Origin: an uncultured bacterium
Lineage (GTDB): Bacteria; Bacillota; Clostridia; Oscillospirales; Oscillospiraceae
NCBI GenBank assembly: GCA_947073515.1
Contig: CAMTMC010000018.1
Span: 1 to 45,589, forward strand
Length of the DNA: 45,589 bases
Reading direction: 5' to 3'
Shown: piece by piece, positions 31,668 to 40,336 of the stretch
Numbering within the stretch: position 1 is the first letter of the stretch
Layout of the letters: each line of letters starts with the position of its first letter
The notes under the pieces: model-generated
Told to the model about the DNA's origin: nothing
Databases searched by the model: none
What the model saw: only the letters and a program-made list of their open reading frames with translations
Made by a program: the position numbers and the translations under genes

Positions 31668-33437
31668 ATGCCCTTAGACGCCCTGTTTCTCCACGGCCTG
31701 ATCCACGAGCTGAACACCGCCCTGGCGGGGGCCAAGGTGGACAAGATCTACCAGCCCGGCCGGGACGAGGTCGTCCTGGCCCTGCGGGCCCCGGCGGGGA
31801 ACAGCCGGCTGCTGCTGTCCGCCAACCCCAGCCACCCCCGGGCCCATCTCACCCAGCTGAGCCTGGAGAACCCGGACAAGCCCCCCATGTTCTGTATGCT
31901 TCTGCGGAAGCACCTGTCCGGGGCCCGGCTGCTGGAGATCACCCAGCCGCCCCTGGAGCGGGCGGCCTGTTTCCGATTCTCCGCCCTCAACGAGCTGGGC
32001 GACCGGGTGGAGCGCCAGCTGATCCTGGAGGCCATCAGCCACAAAGCCAACCTGATCCTCCTGGACGGGGAGGGCCGGATTCTGGACTGCGTCCGCCGCT
32101 CGGAGGGCGGGCTGGCCGAGGGCCACAGCCGGCTCATCCAGCCGGGGATGTTCTACCGCCTGCCCCCGGCCGTGGACAAGGCCGACCCCCTCTTCGCCAG
32201 CCGGGAGGATCTGGAGCGCCTGCTGGCCGCCGCCCCTGAGGAGGCCCAGGCCGACCGGTGGCTGCTGGACACCTTCGGCGGGCTGTCCCCCCTGATTTGC
32301 CGGGAGCTGGCCTTCCGGGCGGGCGGGGCCACCGACGTCCGGCTGCATCATTTAGCCCCCCCGGGCCGGTGCGCCCTGCTGGACCAGCTGGAGGAGCTGC
32401 GGGCCGCCGTCCGGGAGAACCACTACGCCCCGGTGATGATCTCTATGGACGGGCGGTCCAAGGACTTCACCTTCCTGCCCCCGGGCCAGTACGAGGGGGC
32501 GGCGGAGATACGGCCCTACCCCTCCTTCTCCCAGCTGCTGGACAGCTTCTTTGAGCAGCGGGAGCGGCAGGAGCGGGTGAGGCAGAAGGGCCAGGACCTG
32601 ATTAAATCGGTCACCAACGCCCGGGACCGGACCGCCCGGAAAATCGCCAACCAGGAGCGGGAGCTGGCCGCCACCAAAGACCGGGACCGCCTCCGGGAGC
32701 TGGGGGACCTCATCACCTCCAACCTCCACCAGATGGAGAAGGGGATGGCCCGGCTGCGGGTGGCGGACTTCTACGACCCGGCGGGGAAAGAGGTGGAGAT
32801 ACGCCTCGACCCCCTCCTCACCCCCCAGCAGAACGCCGCCAAATACTACAAGGACTACAACCGGGCCAAAACCGCCGAGGAGATGCTCGCCATCCAGCTG
32901 AAAAAGGGCCGGATGGAGCTGGATTACCTGAACAGCGTGCTGGAGAACATCTCCCTGGCCGAGGGGGAGCGGGATTTATTGGAGATCCGGCAGGAACTCA
33001 CCGACACCGGCTACCTGCGGCGGCAGTCCAAGGCCAAGGAGCGGAACAAACGGGTGAGCTCCAAGCCTATGGAGTTTATGTCAACTTCCGGCCTGCGGAT
33101 CTCCGTGGGGAAAAACAACAGCCAGAATGACCTGCTCACCTGCAAGCTGGCGGGCAAGGGGGACATCTGGTTCCACACCCAGAAAATCCACGGCTCCCAC
33201 GTGATTTTGTGGACGGAGGGGGGCCAGCCCGACCTCCAGAGCCTCAACGAGGCCGCGTCCCTGGCCGCCTACTACTCCCAGGCCCGGGACAGCGCCAAGG
33301 TGCCGGTGGACTACACCCCCGCCCGATACGTGAAAAAACCCGCCGGGGCAAGGCCCGGCATGGTGATCTACACCACCTATGAGACCGCCCAGGTCACCCC
33401 CGACGGGGAGCTGGCTAAGAGATTGCGGGTGAAATGA
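31668..33437 (+). CDS. rqcH: Ribosome quality-control protein RqcH (NFACT family, Rqc2 homologue)
   Basis: The 589-residue protein has NFACT-N (opening LDALFLHGLIHELNTALAGA), HhH and coiled-coil middle parts (about 280-450) and NFACT-R with DIWFHTQKIHGSHVIL near 500, which includes the DxWxH site. It binds stalled 50S subunits and adds alanine tails that mark nascent chains for degradation. Older annotations call it a fibronectin-binding protein. Its final 47 bases recur after the EcsC gene (34196-34242). Confidence 0.93.
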   Translation: MPLDALFLHGLIHELNTALAGAKVDKIYQPGRDEVVLALRAPAGNSRLLLSANPSHPRAHLTQLSLENPDKPPMFCMLLRKHLSGARLLEITQPPLERAACFRFSALNELGDRVERQLILEAISHKANLILLDGEGRILDCVRRSEGGLAEGHSRLIQPGMFYRLPPAVDKADPLFASREDLERLLAAAPEEAQADRWLLDTFGGLSPLICRELAFRAGGATDVRLHHLAPPGRCALLDQLEELRAAVRENHYAPVMISMDGRSKDFTFLPPGQYEGAAEIRPYPSFSQLLDSFFEQRERQERVRQKGQDLIKSVTNARDRTARKIANQERELAATKDRDRLRELGDLITSNLHQMEKGMARLRVADFYDPAGKEVEIRLDPLLTPQQNAAKYYKDYNRAKTAEEMLAIQLKKGRMELDYLNSVLENISLAEGERDLLEIRQELTDTGYLRRQSKAKERNKRVSSKPMEFMSTSGLRISVGKNNSQNDLLTCKLAGKGDIWFHTQKIHGSHVILWTEGGQPDLQSLNEAASLAAYYSQARDSAKVPVDYTPARYVKKPAGARPGMVIYTTYETAQVTPDGELAKRLRVK

Positions 33438-33439
33438 CA
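33393..33439 (+). repeat. Direct repeat, copy 1: 3' end of rqcH
   Basis: This is the authentic end of rqcH (VTPDGELAKRLRVK and stop) plus CA. It matches 34196-34242 at 43 of 47 bases, and the two copies lie 803 bases apart. Confidence 0.9.
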
Positions 33440-33514
33440 TTTCGCAAAAAATCCCGTCTCTACTATAGAGAGATCCCACATCTCCAAAATAATAAGTTTG
33501 AAGGAGTATGAAAA

Positions 33515-34195
33515 ATGGGAAAAAAGTTTACTCAGGAAGAAATTATGGGAGTCTTAGATCAGCTGTATCAAAAATCTATTCATGGAATTGAAAAAGTAAG
33601 CCCCCCTATTCATGAACTGGCTAATGACTATTTATCCAGACATTCATCCCCCGAGATCGCCGCAAAATCATTTGTGAACTATCAAGTAGCGAAATGTACA
33701 ACATCTGGCTTTATTACAGGATTAGGGGGGCTGATTACTCTCCCAGTCGCAATCCCCGCAAATATTGGCAGTGTTTTATATGTACAGATGCGGATGATCG
33801 CCTGCCTCGCCTATATGGGAGGATACGATACAAACAGCGACCAGGTACAGACGCTTGTTTATGCTTGTTTAGCCGGAGTATCGGTCAATCAGATCATCAA
33901 AAATATGGGCATACAATTCGGCACGAAGTTCACTACTGCCATGGTCAAGAAAATTCCTGGCAGTGTGCTGACTAAAATCAATCAAAAGGTCGGTTTCCGT
34001 TTTATTACAAAGTTCGGAAGCAAAGGGATTATCAATCTCGGTAAGGCCATTCCTCTAGTGGGAGGCGTAATCGGCGGCGGCTTTGATTTGGTGGAAACCA
34101 AGGCAATCGCCAAACGATCCTATCATTTGTTTATCGAAGGCGACTTCAGTTCCCTAACTGACGATTCAGAAGATATTATTGATATCACTCCATAA
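33515..34195 (+). CDS. EcsC-family protein
   Basis: The 226-residue protein matches the EcsC family: a hydrophobic GLGGLITLPVAIPANIG, QMRMIACLAYMGGYD with the conserved Asp, QTLVYACLAGVS, then VKKIPGSVLTKINQKVGFRF and GKAIPLVGGVIGGGFDLVET. The family is named after a gene next to an ABC exporter (ecsAB) in Bacillus, but its function is unknown. There is no signal peptide; two or three hydrophobic segments may touch the membrane. Its base composition is much AT-richer than the neighbours. It sits alone between two copies of the rqcH 3' end, which points to insertion. AAGGAG precedes ATG 33515. Confidence 0.8.
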   Translation: MGKKFTQEEIMGVLDQLYQKSIHGIEKVSPPIHELANDYLSRHSSPEIAAKSFVNYQVAKCTTSGFITGLGGLITLPVAIPANIGSVLYVQMRMIACLAYMGGYDTNSDQVQTLVYACLAGVSVNQIIKNMGIQFGTKFTTAMVKKIPGSVLTKINQKVGFRFITKFGSKGIINLGKAIPLVGGVIGGGFDLVETKAIAKRSYHLFIEGDFSSLTDDSEDIIDITP

Positions 34196-34242
34196 GTCAC
34201 CCCCGGCGGGGAGCTGGCCAAAAAATTGCGGGTGAAATGACA
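34196..34242 (+). repeat. Direct repeat, copy 2: diverged 3' end of rqcH after the EcsC gene
   Basis: This copy would encode VTPGGELAKKLRVK and a stop in the rqcH frame. It differs from copy 1 at four positions, all transitions, two silent and two conservative or neutral (Arg to Lys, Asp to Gly). It is joined directly to the hairpin that probably was the rqcH terminator. Confidence 0.9.
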
Positions 34243-34246
34243 GGCT

Positions 34247-34273
34247 GGGGCTGTCCTTTTTCGGGGCAGCCCC
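34247..34273 (+). terminator. Terminator-like hairpin, probable original rqcH terminator
   Basis: GGGGCTGTCC pairs with GGGCAGCCCC-type sequence (34247-34256 with 34264-34273, one G-U). The following bases TTAATC give only a weak T tract. Confidence 0.5.
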
Positions 34274-34332
34274 TTAATCTCAGCCAAATTTTGCCGATAT
34301 ATGAGTATTATACTGAAAAGGAGCGACAGCCG

Positions 34333-35022
34333 ATGAATATCTCGTTTCATCCCCAGGCCGGTCAAATCTCCCCCATGCGGGCCGCCCGGTTCGCCCCCGC
34401 CGGCGGGCGGGACGCCAAACCCGCCCAGCCGTCCCGGGACACAGTGGAGATCTCCTCAGAGGGCCGTCAGGCCGCCGGGGCCTCCGCCCTGGACCAGGAC
34501 TGGGAGCGGCTGGAGGCCAGTCTGAGCGGTATGACCAAGGACGAGTTTATGTCCCAAGTCCGGGAACAGCTGGGGGAGCAGGAGCTGGAAGTCAACTGGA
34601 ACGCCACCGTGGACCCGGATGGGCAAATCTGGCGGGAGAGCTACTTTAAGTCCTACGTCACCCAGGTCACCCAGTTCCGGGAGAACGCCGAGAGCGCCAT
34701 CAAGGACTATTACGCCGACGCCTACCAGGAGGCCCTCCACAGCCCCCTGGGCAGTGATCTCCCCAATCAGCTGAATTTTATCTCCGCCAAATATCTGTGC
34801 TCCTGGACAGATTACTTTGACACCAGTATGCCCGCCGGCCAGCGGCAATGGGCCTACACCCAGGTTCGGGCCATGCTCACCGGCACCGGCCTGCGGATCA
34901 ACGACCCCTACGCCCTGAAGGGCCTCCATATCCCTACCAGCGAGGAGACCTCAAAAATCGCAAAACAGGTAGCCGACGACACGATCCAAGAATTAGTCCG
35001 TCAAGCACAGGAGGCCAAGTAG
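34333..35022 (+). CDS. Hypothetical 229-residue protein
   Basis: I do not recognise this family. The first 55 residues are disordered and rich in Ala, Pro and Arg, ending in DTVEISSEGRQAAG, a motif seen at the start of other clostridial proteins of unknown role. The rest is helical and acidic (WERLEASLSGMTKDEF, FRENAESAIKDYYADAYQEA). There is no signal peptide or membrane helix. AAGGAGCG lies before ATG 34333, and a TATACT at 34309-34314 has no good -35. A strong terminator follows. Confidence 0.72.
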   Translation: MNISFHPQAGQISPMRAARFAPAGGRDAKPAQPSRDTVEISSEGRQAAGASALDQDWERLEASLSGMTKDEFMSQVREQLGEQELEVNWNATVDPDGQIWRESYFKSYVTQVTQFRENAESAIKDYYADAYQEALHSPLGSDLPNQLNFISAKYLCSWTDYFDTSMPAGQRQWAYTQVRAMLTGTGLRINDPYALKGLHIPTSEETSKIAKQVADDTIQELVRQAQEAK

Positions 35023-35048
35023 CCCCCAGATATTAAGAAAATAACCCC

Positions 35049-35083
35049 GTGGGGAAACTGTTTCCAGCTTCCCCACTTTTTTC
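35049..35083 (+). terminator. Intrinsic terminator of the hypothetical gene
   Basis: GTGGGGAA pairs with TTCCCCAC (35049-35056 with 35069-35076), followed by a T tract that runs into the next promoter. Confidence 0.88.
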
Positions 35084-35112
35084 TTGACTTTATCGAACGA
35101 ATATTCTATAAT
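35084..35112 (+). promoter_or_regulatory. Strong sigma-A promoter of the GyrI-like gene
   Basis: TTGACT (35084-35089), 17-bp spacer, perfect TATAAT (35107-35112), then AAGGAGG before ATG 35135. Confidence 0.88.
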
Positions 35113-35134
35113 ATGTGGAAAGGAGGCGTCAGGT

Positions 35135-35770
35135 ATGCCGTTTGATTTCAAAAAAGAGTATAAGGAATTCTATCTGCCCAAAAACAAGCCGGAGATCGTC
35201 ACCGTCCCCCCGGCCAACTACATCGCCGTCCGGGGCGATGGCGACCCCAATGAGCCGGGCGGGGCGTATCAGCAGGCCATCGGGGTGCTGTACGCCGTGG
35301 CCTACACCCTGAAAATGAGCTATAAAACCGGCCACAAGATCGACGGGTTTTATGAGTACGTGGTGCCCCCTCTGGAGGGCTTCTGGTGGCAGGACGGGGC
35401 CGGCGGCGTGAACTATAGCCACAAGGCTGGCTTCCGCTGGATCTCCGTCATCCGCCTGCCGGAGTTCGTAACGGAGGAGGATTTCCAGTGGGCGGTGGAG
35501 GCCGCCTCCCAGAAGAAAAAGCTGGACTGCTCCGCTGCCCGGTTCCTCACGGTGGACGAGGGGCTGTGCGTCCAGATGATGCACCTGGGGCCCTTTGACG
35601 ACGAGCCCGCCTCCGTGGCCCTGATGGACCAGTATATTGCGGAACAGGGGTATGAGAACGACTTCTCTCCCACCCGCCTCCACCATGAGATCTACCTGTC
35701 CGACGCCCGGAGGGTGCCCCCGGAGAAGTGGAAAACCGTGATCCGGCACCCCATCCGCAGGCGGGAATAG
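35135..35770 (+). CDS. GyrI-like small-molecule-binding protein
   Basis: The 211-residue protein fits the GyrI-like/SOUL-type effector-binding fold: ANYIAVRGDGDPNEPGGAYQ, then KIDGFYEYVVPPLEGFWWQ and the C-terminal HLGPFDDEPASVALMDQYIA with HHEIYLSDARR. Close relatives are stand-alone proteins of clostridia and bacilli, sometimes called transcriptional activator-like proteins; some bind drugs, and some hydrolyse cyclopropane compounds. There is no DNA-binding domain. The start is ATG 35135 with GGAGG 11 bases ahead. It has its own strong promoter. Confidence 0.82.
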   Translation: MPFDFKKEYKEFYLPKNKPEIVTVPPANYIAVRGDGDPNEPGGAYQQAIGVLYAVAYTLKMSYKTGHKIDGFYEYVVPPLEGFWWQDGAGGVNYSHKAGFRWISVIRLPEFVTEEDFQWAVEAASQKKKLDCSAARFLTVDEGLCVQMMHLGPFDDEPASVALMDQYIAEQGYENDFSPTRLHHEIYLSDARRVPPEKWKTVIRHPIRRRE

Positions 35771-35781
35771 TTCCCCATGGC

Positions 35782-35823
35782 AAAAAAGCGGCCGTCCCAA
35801 CCTCTGGGACAGCCGCTTTCTTA
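35782..35823. terminator. Bidirectional terminator between the GyrI-like gene and the chemoreceptor
   Basis: AAGCGGC..TCCCA pairs with TGGGA..GCCGCTT, with a two-base mismatch inside; T tracts lie on both outer sides. Confidence 0.85.
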
Positions 35824-35842
35824 ATGATCTGAACCCCGCTGC

Positions 35843-37825
35843 TCAGGTGCCGCTGTCCAGGGTGAACAGCTCCACCAGCTGCTTCAGGCTGGCGGCCTCG
35901 GCGGACAGCTCCTCGCTGGCCGCCGCGCTCTCCTGGGCGGTGGCGCTGTTGGTCTGCACCACGGCGGAGATCTGGTCCACGCCCTCCGTGACCTGGGCGA
36001 TGGCGGCGGTCTGGTCCTCCACCGCCTTAACCACAATATCCATCTGGACCGTCACGTGGCCGGCGCTCTCGTTGGTCCTCTCCAGGGCCTCGGTCACCTT
36101 GTTTACCGCTTGGCTGCCCTCAGACACCGCCTCGATGGAGCCCTCAATCAGCTCCTTGGTGGCCTTGGCGGCCTCGTCCGACTTGGAGGCCAGATTGCGC
36201 ACCTCATCGGCGACGACGGCGAAGCCCTTGCCCGCCGAGCCCGCCCGGGCGGCCTCAACGGCGGCGTTCAGGGCCAGGATGTTGGTCTGGAAGGCGATGT
36301 TCTCAATGGCGGAAATGATCTTTGAAATCTCCTGCGAGGAGTTGGAGATCTTCTCCATCGCCGTATTCAGCTCCTTCACGTGGCCCACACTGATCCCCAG
36401 CTGGGCGCCGGCCTGGCCCACGTACCGGCCCGCCTCCTCAGAGGCGGCGGCGGTCTTCTTGGCGCTGTCAGAGATATCGTTGATGGTGGCCGCCAGCTCC
36501 TGCACGGCGCTGGCCTGCTGGACGGAGCCCTGGCTCAGGGTCTGGGCGCCGGTGGAGACCTGGTCGCTGGCGGAGGACACCTGGCCGGCGGCGGAGTTAA
36601 TTTGCAGCATGGTGCCGCTCAGCTCCGCCTTCAGGGTGCGCATGGACTGTAAAATCCCCTGGAAGCCGCCTACATAGGCCTCCCTATGGTGGGATTTGAC
36701 ATCAAAATTCTTGTTGGCCATCTCAGTAAGCAGATAGCCGATATCCTGAATGATCGCTTTCAGACCCAACACCAGCTCCCGCGTGGAGCGGGCCAGCTCC
36801 GCCGTCTCGTCCTCGCCGGCCACCTGGGGCACGGGGGAATCCAGGTCGCCCTGCACCAGCAGCTTCATGCGCTCCGCGCAGGCCCGCATGGGCACACTGA
36901 TGTTGCTGGACAGCTTCATCGCCACAAAAATGGAGGCCAGCTGAGTGGCCACCATAACGGCCACGTTGATGATCATGCCCATGTATGTATCCGCCAGATA
37001 ATCAATCTCCAGCGCGGTGACAGCCACGCTCCAGCCATCGGTGCCGTCAACCGGCGCGTAGGCGGTGAAACGGGGCCCGTCCGTGTCGTCAAACCTTCCG
37101 AAGCCCACCTTGCCCTGGCGCATCTCCCCATGGATGGCGGCCAGCTTTTTCAGGGAGGAGTCGCTCTGGGCCTCCCGTTCCACATTCTGGGTGGTGATGG
37201 TCTCCAGAGTAATGTCGGCGATGGTATCCCCCTGCTTATTGATCATGTAAGCCCGGCTGTGCTCACTGACCTTGATAGAGGAGACAATATCATTCAAAAA
37301 GGTCTCCGGCGGCACGAAATAGACCACGCCGGTAATCTGCCCGTTCCTGTCCCCGTTGGCGTAAATAGGGGCCGCCACCATGATGGACAGCTCCCCGGTG
37401 ATTTTGCTGACCAGGGGCTCCGACACGTAGACGTTGCCCTTCATGGCCTGCTGGACATACTCCCGGTCGGAGTAATCATTGCCGTCAAAAATACTGCGGC
37501 CATTGGCGGCGATGACATTGCCCCGCTGAAACCCGTGCATGCCAACCCGCTCATCAATAATGGCCCGCTTCTCCTCAAAAGAAACCGTGCTGTCGGACAG
37601 CTGGGAGATACAGCCCGTATCCATCGCCACATTTTTATATGCGGTCAGCTCCTGCTGAATCCGCTCCGACGCCAGAACCGCGGTCTCGCTCATCATCTGG
37701 TCTACCGTAGCGATCGTGCTTCTGTAATTTAGCGCAATGCTGGTCAGGCCCACCGCGAGCAGAGCGACCAGGACTGTAGCCATCAGGCTAATCGTGATCT
37801 TTTTGCGGATACTGTTCATCTTCAT
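35843..37825 (-). CDS. Methyl-accepting chemotaxis protein
   Basis: The 660-residue protein has a membrane helix at about 9-32, an extracellular Cache-type sensor domain to about 280 ([25 protein letters not shown] and VPVDGTDGW-like turn), a second helix at about 287-307, a HAMP region and a long signalling coil. The hairpin tip is typical: [19 protein letters not shown] followed by [13 protein letters not shown]. Cache receptors often bind amino or organic acids. No other chemotaxis gene is in the window. A strong promoter lies at 37900. Confidence 0.93.
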   Translation of the reverse strand: MKMNSIRKKITISLMATVLVALLAVGLTSIALNYRSTIATVDQMMSETAVLASERIQQELTAYKNVAMDTGCISQLSDSTVSFEEKRAIIDERVGMHGFQRGNVIAANGRSIFDGNDYSDREYVQQAMKGNVYVSEPLVSKITGELSIMVAAPIYANGDRNGQITGVVYFVPPETFLNDIVSSIKVSEHSRAYMINKQGDTIADITLETITTQNVEREAQSDSSLKKLAAIHGEMRQGKVGFGRFDDTDGPRFTAYAPVDGTDGWSVAVTALEIDYLADTYMGMIINVAVMVATQLASIFVAMKLSSNISVPMRACAERMKLLVQGDLDSPVPQVAGEDETAELARSTRELVLGLKAIIQDIGYLLTEMANKNFDVKSHHREAYVGGFQGILQSMRTLKAELSGTMLQINSAAGQVSSASDQVSTGAQTLSQGSVQQASAVQELAATINDISDSAKKTAAASEEAGRYVGQAGAQLGISVGHVKELNTAMEKISNSSQEISKIISAIENIAFQTNILALNAAVEAARAGSAGKGFAVVADEVRNLASKSDEAAKATKELIEGSIEAVSEGSQAVNKVTEALERTNESAGHVTVQMDIVVKAVEDQTAAIAQVTEGVDQISAVVQTNSATAQESAAASEELSAEAASLKQLVELFTLDSGT

Positions 37826-37899
37826 TTCTTCTGCACCTCAATTTTTTATCACTGAACTGCGCTGTTTACCTTGGTATAGATGTACAAGGTTATATTCAT

Positions 37900-37929
37900 A
37901 TTATACGAACTGTTTCACCAGTTTGTCAA
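37900..37929 (-). promoter_or_regulatory. Strong sigma-A promoter of the chemoreceptor
   Basis: On the minus strand perfect TTGACA (37929-37924), 18-bp spacer, perfect TATAAT (37905-37900). The leader is about 75 bases and the region is AT-rich. Confidence 0.88.
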
Positions 37930-37984
37930 TGGAAAATGGTTATTTTTACCTGAACTAAAAAATTTTTCCAGTACACCGGGCCTG

Positions 37985-38884
37985 TTAGACGGAAAAATCC
38001 TTCTCTTCCAGTTCCCCCCGGCGCTCCTGAAAAAACCTCCAATAGGTCTGGATATGCTCCAGCTCGGTCCAGCGGCAGGGCTGGACGGGCACGCTGTCCA
38101 GGTTGTATACCTTCGCCCCCCTCATCGCCAGGAGGAAGGGCGAGTGGGTAGATATGACAAACTGGCAGCGGTAGAAGCGGACGGACTCCTCCAGAAAATC
38201 CCGCAGCTTCTCTTGGAGCCGGGGGGACAGGCTGTTCTCCGGCTCGTCCAGCAGGTACAGGCCATTCTCCTGGATTTCCCGGGTGAAGTAGAGGAAGGCG
38301 CTCTCCCCGTTGGACTTCTCCGGGATGTCGTTCATCACCCGGTCCCGGACGTACCGGGACGGGCTGTGCCTCTGGGCGTCCACCACCTTACGCAGCCGGT
38401 CCAGGTCGCTCATGGAGCGCATCTGGAAGCCGGTGTCATTCCGGGCGTCGGCGTACTCGCCGATCAAATCCTCCCGCCGGCGGGCGATGGCCTCGTTTTG
38501 CGCCCGCAAGTCCAAAAGGCTCTCAAAGACATCGTCACTGGTAATAATCCGGCTGCTGGACTGGACCCTCCTGGTATATTCCCGGCTGAGCTCCACCCCG
38601 CACAGGCCAACATAATCCTCAAAAAAAGAGCTTTGATTGAAACTGGACCTGCGGCCCGCCATCACGCATTCCGCAATTAAATTCAAGATGGTCGTCTTGC
38701 CGCTGCCGTTTCCGCCGCACAGCACCGTGATGTCTTGAAAGGACAGCTCCGGGACCTCCCGCCGGGAAAAAACCCCAAAGGGATACCGGCTGGTGTAGCA
38801 GGTCGCCTGATTTTTACCGCTGTCACGCAGATGGCCCGCTTCCTCATCCTCAGTGGGAAGGGTGAATTTCTCCAGATAGATCAA
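37985..38884 (-). CDS. Orphan AAA/ABC-type ATPase
   Basis: The 299-residue protein is a single soluble ABC-type ATPase of the AAA_15/AAA_21 sort: Walker A CGGNGSGKTT near 58, signature-like KSNGESAFLY, Walker B YLLDEPENSLSP and switch ISTHSPFLLA. The insert between them (about 85-195) is helical. Such proteins exist alone in many genomes; others are half of defence systems such as OLD-like or TOPRIM pairs, but no nuclease or toxin gene is beside this one. The start appears to be TTG 38884 with GGGAGA ahead. Confidence 0.8.
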   Translation of the reverse strand: MIYLEKFTLPTEDEEAGHLRDSGKNQATCYTSRYPFGVFSRREVPELSFQDITVLCGGNGSGKTTILNLIAECVMAGRRSSFNQSSFFEDYVGLCGVELSREYTRRVQSSSRIITSDDVFESLLDLRAQNEAIARRREDLIGEYADARNDTGFQMRSMSDLDRLRKVVDAQRHSPSRYVRDRVMNDIPEKSNGESAFLYFTREIQENGLYLLDEPENSLSPRLQEKLRDFLEESVRFYRCQFVISTHSPFLLAMRGAKVYNLDSVPVQPCRWTELEHIQTYWRFFQERRGELEEKDFSV

Positions 38885-38906
38885 ACCGATCTCTCCCTGT
38901 ATAAAT

Positions 38907-38936
38907 GGGCCAGCCGCCCATCCGGACGGCTGGCCC
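38907..38936 (-). terminator. Terminator after nfnB
   Basis: Perfect 10-bp stem GGGCCAGCCG / CGGCTGGCCC with a ten-base loop. On the minus strand ATTTATA follows, so the T tract is modest. Confidence 0.7.
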
Positions 38937-38950
38937 GCTTATTTGATTGT

Positions 38951-40336
38951 TTACGCTTTGCTCTTGATATACTCGTCGATGGACTTGGCGGCGTTCTTGC
39001 CGGCGCCCATGGCCAGTATGACGGTGGCGGCGCCAGTGGCGGCGTCACCGCCGGCGAAGATGTTGGGGCAGGAGGTGCAGCCATGCTCGTCGGCGGCCAC
39101 GCAGCCCTTCTTGGTCTGCTCCAGGCCGGGGGTGCCGCCGTAGCTCATGGGGTTGGGCTGGGTGCCCAGGGACATGACCACGGCGTCCACTTCCATCTTG
39201 AACTCGCTACCCTCCACCACGACGGGGCGGCGGCGGCCGGAGGCGTCGGGCTCGCCCAGCTCCATCTTCACGCAGGTGATGGACTGGACATGGCCGGTCT
39301 CGTCCCCCTCGATGGAGATGGGGTTGGTGAGCAGGTCAAAGACAATGCCCTCCTCCTTGGCGTGGTGGACCTCCTCGGCCCGGGCGGGGAGCTCCGCCTC
39401 AGAGCGGCGGTAGACGATGTGGACGTCGGCGCCCAGGCGCTTGGCGCAGCGGGCGGCGTCCATGGCCACGTTGCCGCCGCCCACCACGGCCACCCGCTTG
39501 TTGCGCAGCACGGGTGTAGGGGACTCCTCCTTATAGGCCTTCATCAGGTTGATGCGGGTGAGGTACTCGTTGGCGGAGTACACGCCCACCAGGGACTCGC
39601 CGGGGATCTTCATGAACATGGGCAGGCCGGCGCCGGAGCCGATGAACACGGCCTCGTAGCCCTGCTCAAAGATCTCGGTGATGGTGAGCACCTTGCCGAT
39701 GACCATGTTCAGCTCGATGTCCACCCCCATCTTCTGGAGGTTGGCCACCTCCCGCTGGACAATGGCCTTGGGGAGACGGAACTCGGGGATGCCGTAGCTG
39801 AGCACGCCGCCGGTGGTATGGAATGCCTCAAACACGGTGACGGAGTAGCCCATCCGGGCCAGCTCGCCGGCGCAGGTCAGGCCGGCGGGGCCGGAGCCGA
39901 TGACCGCCACCTTGTGGCCGTTCTTGGGGGCGGTGGCCACGTTGGCGATGCCGTTCTCCGCGGCCCAGTCGGCCACGAAGCGCTCAATGCGGCCAATGGA
40001 CACCGGCTCGCCCTTGACGCCCCGGACGCACTTGCCCTCGCACTGGGTCTCCTGGGGGCAGACACGGCCGGAGATGGCGGGCAGGGCGTTGGCGTTGGAC
40101 AGGAGCTGGTAGGCCCCGGCCAGGTCGCCCTCGGCCACCTTGCCCACAAACTCGGGGATAGGGATGCCCACGGGGCAGCCGGACACGCAGGGCTTGTGCT
40201 TGCAGCTCAGGCAGCGCTGGGCCTCGTTCTGGGCCTGCTCCAGGGTGTACCCCAGGGCCACTTCCTTGAAATTGGCGTTGCGTACGTTGGCCTCCTGCTC
40301 GGGCATGGGGGTCTTTTCCATCTGCATATTAGCCAT
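38951..40336 (-). CDS. nfnB: NADH-dependent ferredoxin:NADP+ oxidoreductase subunit NfnB (GltA-like)
   Basis: The 461-residue flavoprotein has an N-terminal double-cluster domain (CLSCKHKPCVSGCPVGIPIP, CPQETQCEGKC), an FAD fold (VAVIGSGPAGLTCAGELA) and an NADP fold (VAVVGGGNVAMDAARCAKRL). It is often annotated as glutamate synthase small chain, but the lack of a large chain and the pairing with a DHOD-type reductase identify the Nfn class. Nfn bifurcates electrons among NADPH, NAD+ and ferredoxin. It overlaps the nfnA stop by eight bases. The GltA label is the main alternative. Confidence 0.88.
   Translation of the reverse strand: MANMQMEKTPMPEQEANVRNANFKEVALGYTLEQAQNEAQRCLSCKHKPCVSGCPVGIPIPEFVGKVAEGDLAGAYQLLSNANALPAISGRVCPQETQCEGKCVRGVKGEPVSIGRIERFVADWAAENGIANVATAPKNGHKVAVIGSGPAGLTCAGELARMGYSVTVFEAFHTTGGVLSYGIPEFRLPKAIVQREVANLQKMGVDIELNMVIGKVLTITEIFEQGYEAVFIGSGAGLPMFMKIPGESLVGVYSANEYLTRINLMKAYKEESPTPVLRNKRVAVVGGGNVAMDAARCAKRLGADVHIVYRRSEAELPARAEEVHHAKEEGIVFDLLTNPISIEGDETGHVQSITCVKMELGEPDASGRRRPVVVEGSEFKMEVDAVVMSLGTQPNPMSYGGTPGLEQTKKGCVAADEHGCTSCPNIFAGGDAATGAATVILAMGAGKNAAKSIDEYIKSKA

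Noticed and set aside
37826-37984. Extra small gene in the AT-rich gap beside the chemoreceptor
   Set aside because: Plus-strand ORFs there have no ribosome site; the region is explained by the strong chemoreceptor promoter.
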